64,000 bases of DNA, from assembly GCA_001784435.1 (NCBI GenBank), contig MFQZ01000010.1, positions 166,967-230,966 of the forward strand. Direction: 5' to 3'. This DNA comes from Candidatus Magasanikbacteria bacterium RIFOXYC2_FULL_42_28. Lineage in GTDB: Bacteria; Patescibacteria; ABY1; Magasanikbacterales; GWA2-37-8. Position numbers and translations under genes: made by a program. The notes beneath the pieces are model-generated. The model ran no database searches, was not told the DNA's origin, and was given only the letters and a program-made list of their open reading frames with translations. Positions 61,112 through 64,000 of the stretch are shown here, one piece after another; positions within the stretch are counted from its first letter, which is position 1; each line of letters opens with the position of its first letter.

Positions 61112-61230
61112 TATAAATACTAAACTCTAAATTCTAAACAAATTCAAATTATTCAAATCCAAAATTTAAACATTTGAATTTTATGTTTTGAACTTGTTTA
61201 GAGTTTAGTATTTCGTGTTTAGTATTTAAA
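61112..61230. repeat. Long imperfect palindrome, type B, second copy
   Basis: TAAATACTAAACTCTAAATT...(left) pairs with ...GTTTAGAGTTTAGTATTT (right), nearly identical in sequence to the copy at 36360 in both arms. It lies between the permease and lipoprotein genes. Confidence 0.8.
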
Positions 61231-61239
61231 ATTAAGTAT

Positions 61240-61803
61240 ATGTCCAAACTATTAACAATATTTTCTGTCGGTGCAATTTTGGTTTTTACTTCCGGCTGTG
61301 GCAATACAAAACAACCAGACAACAACACTGCGCCAACTGATTTTACCGCGCGTCGAAATGTTTCTACCACACCGTTTGGCGCGGATTTTCCTATTGGCAC
61401 GACCACTGATTTGGCAATTGGTAAAAAAGTTATGGTGGTGGGTTCGGCTGGGTCAGATGGAATTGTCAGCGCCGCGCAAATTGTGGTTGGTGAATTTAAT
61501 TTTGGTATGGGTTTTGACGGTGCTCGATTCGCGACCGACACACCGACCGGACAACAAAGGCAGCGTCCAAATTTTAACGGCCAAGGTGGTGGCGGCCAAG
61601 GTGGTGGAAATTTCGCCGGACGAGCAGGCGACAGTAGGGGAATGACGCGAGTAGTTGGCGAAATTATCAAAATGGACAATACCAGTTTGGTGGTAAAAAC
61701 CAATGATGGTGGCTCAAAAATCGTTTTTTATTCAGCAAATGTCAAGATTTTGCTGCCACCCATCGCGATTACGCCTGTGAAAACTGCCAGCACTACGCCA
61801 TAA
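61240..61803 (+). CDS. Lipoprotein with DUF5666-like domain
   Basis: 187 aa. Signal ending in lipobox FTSGC (Cys about 20), a low-complexity Gly/Gln stretch (about 108-130), and a C-terminal beta domain GRVVGEIIKMD-type (actual TRVVGEIIKMDNTSLVVKT) similar to that in the membrane protein at 56636. Follows the efflux genes after a palindrome; may belong to the same envelope response. Function unknown. Confidence 0.78.
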   Translation: MSKLLTIFSVGAILVFTSGCGNTKQPDNNTAPTDFTARRNVSTTPFGADFPIGTTTDLAIGKKVMVVGSAGSDGIVSAAQIVVGEFNFGMGFDGARFATDTPTGQQRQRPNFNGQGGGGQGGGNFAGRAGDSRGMTRVVGEIIKMDNTSLVVKTNDGGSKIVFYSANVKILLPPIAITPVKTASTTP

Positions 61804-61852
61804 TTTTGGCTGATTTAAGGCATTTTGCAACTATTGCTATTTAAGCGGAATA

Positions 61853-61892
61853 ATGATAAAATACTGTCGTTTTTAAGGCAGTATTTTATCAT
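61853..61892 (+). promoter_or_regulatory. 14-bp perfect stem-loop just before secA
   Basis: ATGATAAAATACTG, 12-nt loop, CAGTATTTTATCAT; the stem ends 7 bp before the ATG at 61900. Its position could hide the ribosome entry site or it may be a DNA operator. No T-run follows. Confidence 0.6.
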
Positions 61893-61899
61893 ATAAATT

Positions 61900-64000
61900 A
61901 TGAGTTTTTTAACCAAAATTTTCGGTGATCCGAACGCCAAGGTAATCAAGGAAATTCAGCCGATTGTAGATAAAATTAATAGTTTAGAAAGCGATTTAAA
62001 GGCGTTAAGCGATGAAGCGCTCAAAGCCAAGACCGCCGAATTTAAAGACCGCCTCTCAAAAGGCGAAACTTTGAATGATATTTTACCAGAATCGTTTGCG
62101 GTTGTGCGCGAAGCATCTCGGCGCGCGACCGGTATGCGTCATTTTGATGTTCAACTTATTGGTGGTGTCGCTTTGCATCGCGGACAAATTTCGGAAATGC
62201 GCACGGGTGAAGGTAAAACGCTTGTGGCCACGTTACCGATATATTTAAATGCTTTGGCTGGCAAAGGTGTCCATCTCGTTACTGTCAATGATTACTTGGC
62301 CAAACGTGATGCCGTGTGGATGGGCAAAATTTATGATTTCTTGGGAATGAGTGTGGGGATTATTCAACAGCTTGGTGCTTCATTTAAATATAGAAGTGCG
62401 CTCGCGAACGCTCCCACCTCACCCTCGCCCTCTCCTCGGGCAGGAGAGGGGGCGACAGACGCGGACGCGACTGTAATTGGTAAAATTAAAGTTGGGGATG
62501 AAGAGGTTGAACAGTGCACGCGTCGCGAGGCCTATGCTTGCGACATTACTTATGGCACGAACAACGAATTTGGGTTTGATTATTTGCGCGATAATATGGC
62601 GCCGTCACTTTCGGAAATGGTGCAAAGGCCATTTTATTACGCTATTGTTGATGAGGTTGACTCCATTTTAGTTGATGAGGCGCGCACGCCTTTGATTATT
62701 TCCGCTCCGGCCGAAGAGGCGGCGGATTTGTATTATAAATTCGCGGATTTGGTAAAGCGTTTAAAAGAAAATGAGGACTTTAATATTGATGAAAAAATGC
62801 GCTCAAGCACTTTAACGGACGCGGGTTTGAAAAAAATGGAGGACTGGCTTGGGATTGGCAATATTTATGCCGAGGGCGGGATGACGATGGTGCACCATGT
62901 GGAGCAGGCCTTGCGCGCGCACGCGTTGTTTAAACGTGATCGTGATTACGTGGTTGATAACGGAGAAGTGGTGATTGTGGATGAATTTACCGGACGTAAA
63001 ATGCCCGGTCGACGTTATAGCGAAGGTTTGCACCAAGCGATTGAAGCGCAAGAAGGCGTAAAAATTCAGCGCGAGAGTCGAACTTTGGCAACGGTCACAT
63101 TTCAAAATTATTTCCGTTTGTATGAAAAATTATCCGGTATGACCGGCACGGCGGTAACCGAGGCGGAAGAATTTGGCAAAATTTATAATTTAGAAGTGGT
63201 CGTTATTCCGACCAACCACCCTAATAAACGCGCGGATCGGCCGGATCGAATTTATCGCACCGAAGAAGCAAAATGGCAGGCGATCGCGAAAGAAGTTAAA
63301 GAATTGCAAACCAAAGGCCAGCCGGTTTTGATCGGCACGATTTCGGTGGAAAAAAATGAGGCGTTGAGCTTGTATTTGGATCGCGAAGGAATCAAGCATG
63401 AAATTTTAAACGCCAAAAATCACGAACGAGAAGGTGAAATTATCGCGCAAGCCGGTCGGCCGGGTGCGGTAACTTTGGCTACCAATATGGCGGGACGTGG
63501 CGTGGATATTATTTTAGGTGGTAATCCACCGGAAGTTGAAGCGCGTGATAAAGTTTTGAATGCCGATGGTTTGTTTGTAATTGGTACCGAGCGCCACGAA
63601 TCGCGTCGTATTGATAATCAGTTGCGTGGTCGTGCCGGTCGCCAAGGAGATCCGGGCGCTACTCAATTTTATTTATCCACCGATGATGATTTGATGCGAA
63701 TTTTTGCGGGTGACAGAATCAAATCAGTCATGCAAACTTTGAAAGTGCCGGATGATATGCCGATTGAAAACAAAGGCATTACGAGAATTATTGAATCCGC
63801 CCAACGCAAAGTGGAAGGATTTCATTTTGATACGCGCAAGCATTTGTTGGAATACGACGATGTGTTGAACCGTCATCGTGAAGTTGTTTATGGCAAACGC
63901 CGAAATGTCTTGGATATTTTTGAGCAAGAAAAAAATGCGCTGTTTGGCGCGTCGTCAACTGTCATTCCGAGCGAGGCTCGCGCCGACGAGGAATCTCCAT
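61900..64000 (+). CDS. secA: Protein translocase subunit SecA (3' partial)
   Basis: ATG 61900; 700 codons in the window, open at the right edge. MSFLTKIFGDPNAKVIKEI start, Walker A MRTGEGKTLVATL (about 103), ITYGTNNEFGFDYLRDNMA (about 216), VDEVDSILVDEARTPLI (about 250), and TNMAGRGVDIILGG (about 529) define SecA, the ATPase that drives proteins through SecYEG. Two dispersed repeats are read in frame: a hairpin near residues 172-186 in a variable loop, and another from about residue 687 onward. Both keep the frame. Confidence 0.96.
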   Translation, partial: MSFLTKIFGDPNAKVIKEIQPIVDKINSLESDLKALSDEALKAKTAEFKDRLSKGETLNDILPESFAVVREASRRATGMRHFDVQLIGGVALHRGQISEMRTGEGKTLVATLPIYLNALAGKGVHLVTVNDYLAKRDAVWMGKIYDFLGMSVGIIQQLGASFKYRSALANAPTSPSPSPRAGEGATDADATVIGKIKVGDEEVEQCTRREAYACDITYGTNNEFGFDYLRDNMAPSLSEMVQRPFYYAIVDEVDSILVDEARTPLIISAPAEEAADLYYKFADLVKRLKENEDFNIDEKMRSSTLTDAGLKKMEDWLGIGNIYAEGGMTMVHHVEQALRAHALFKRDRDYVVDNGEVVIVDEFTGRKMPGRRYSEGLHQAIEAQEGVKIQRESRTLATVTFQNYFRLYEKLSGMTGTAVTEAEEFGKIYNLEVVVIPTNHPNKRADRPDRIYRTEEAKWQAIAKEVKELQTKGQPVLIGTISVEKNEALSLYLDREGIKHEILNAKNHEREGEIIAQAGRPGAVTLATNMAGRGVDIILGGNPPEVEARDKVLNADGLFVIGTERHESRRIDNQLRGRAGRQGDPGATQFYLSTDDDLMRIFAGDRIKSVMQTLKVPDDMPIENKGITRIIESAQRKVEGFHFDTRKHLLEYDDVLNRHREVVYGKRRNVLDIFEQEKNALFGASSTVIPSEARADEESP
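62425..62455. repeat. GC-rich palindrome inside secA
   Basis: TCGCCCTCTCCT-CGGGC-AGGAGAGGGGGCGA. It resembles the CCCTCTCCT...AGGAGAGGG dispersed repeat class and is translated as SPSPSPRAGEGA, in a loop where SecA proteins vary in length. Confidence 0.75.
63960..64000. repeat. TGTCATTCCGAGCGAGG-type repeat inside secA
   Basis: TGTCATTCCGAGCGAGGC... ...GACGAGGAATCTCC runs to the window edge; read in frame as TVIPSEARADEESP. Same class as 37567 and the comF copy. Confidence 0.7.

Noticed and set aside
1..64000. UGA recoded as glycine (Gracilibacteria-type code)
   Set aside because: Many genes end at TGA exactly where family lengths predict, and no gene is interrupted by in-frame TGA.

Overview
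The window looks like a piece of a Patescibacteria (Candidate Phyla Radiation) chromosome, probably a Parcubacteria-type lineage. The supporting signs are an AT-rich sequence, very short intergenic gaps, weak or absent Shine-Dalgarno sequences, a PrgI/TraC-like/VirB4 secretion locus beside a giant VirB6/TrbL-like membrane protein, DUF4012, a short TsaB-like protein, and an alpha2-type glycyl-tRNA synthetase. TGA is used as a normal stop (for example at 12715, 17533 and 31553), which argues against the UGA-recoding Gracilibacteria and Absconditabacteria. This placement is inference; no rRNA is present to confirm it.

Layout. 1-22 kb is one large secretion/DNA-transfer-like locus. It holds a Cys-rich giant protein, a heptad-repeat coiled coil, a 1587-aa VirB6/TrbL-like protein, two tandem paralogues of an unknown family, then (after an interruption) a KKSDGTF-type protein, PrgI, a TraC-like protein, VirB4 and a membrane-anchored protein. 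Between 12.7 and 17.6 kb the locus is interrupted by accessory cassettes: two DUF4143-type AAA ATPases and an AbiEi/AbiEii toxin-antitoxin pair. Each has its own sigma70-type promoter and the same TTTTAAG-N4-CTTAAAA inverted repeat, and degenerate 5' copies of the KKSDGTF gene mark the junctions.

22-29 kb: comF-like gene, tRNA-Ser, a beta-helix protein, a small hypothetical gene, the rplJ-rplL operon with an L10 leader, and a phosphatase-like/propeller membrane protein. 29-43 kb is housekeeping and envelope: winged-helix regulator, TsaB-like, GT2, DUF4012, MreB, GT4, HolB-like, BNR lipoprotein, Frr, GlyRS, M16 protease, TpiA and a TPR protein, with long hairpin repeats in the gaps. 43-44.5 kb: four tRNAs, rpmG and a DUF1189-like membrane protein. 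44.5-49 kb: an AT-rich block of three envelope genes (acyltransferase, polysaccharide-deacetylase-like, Ig-like plus C39-like peptidase) directly after a duplicated tRNA-Trp 3' end. 49-56 kb: DEAD-box helicase, NYN RNase-like protein, single-chain restriction-modification enzyme, HU and an acidic-repeat surface protein. 56-61.8 kb: ECF sigma factor, membrane protein, MacA/MacB-like efflux genes and a lipoprotein. 61.9 kb to the edge: secA, 3' truncated.

Most notable: (i) cassettes in the secretion locus sharing operator-like repeats and promoter layout; (ii) palindromic repeats read in frame inside three proteins, including SecA; (iii) three exactly spaced TGN-TATAAT-N6-ATG starts suggesting leaderless mRNAs; (iv) four perfect TTATCCACAG boxes, all just upstream of genes; (v) an unknown tandem paralogue family. 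I found no CRISPR array, transposase, phage genes or rRNA.
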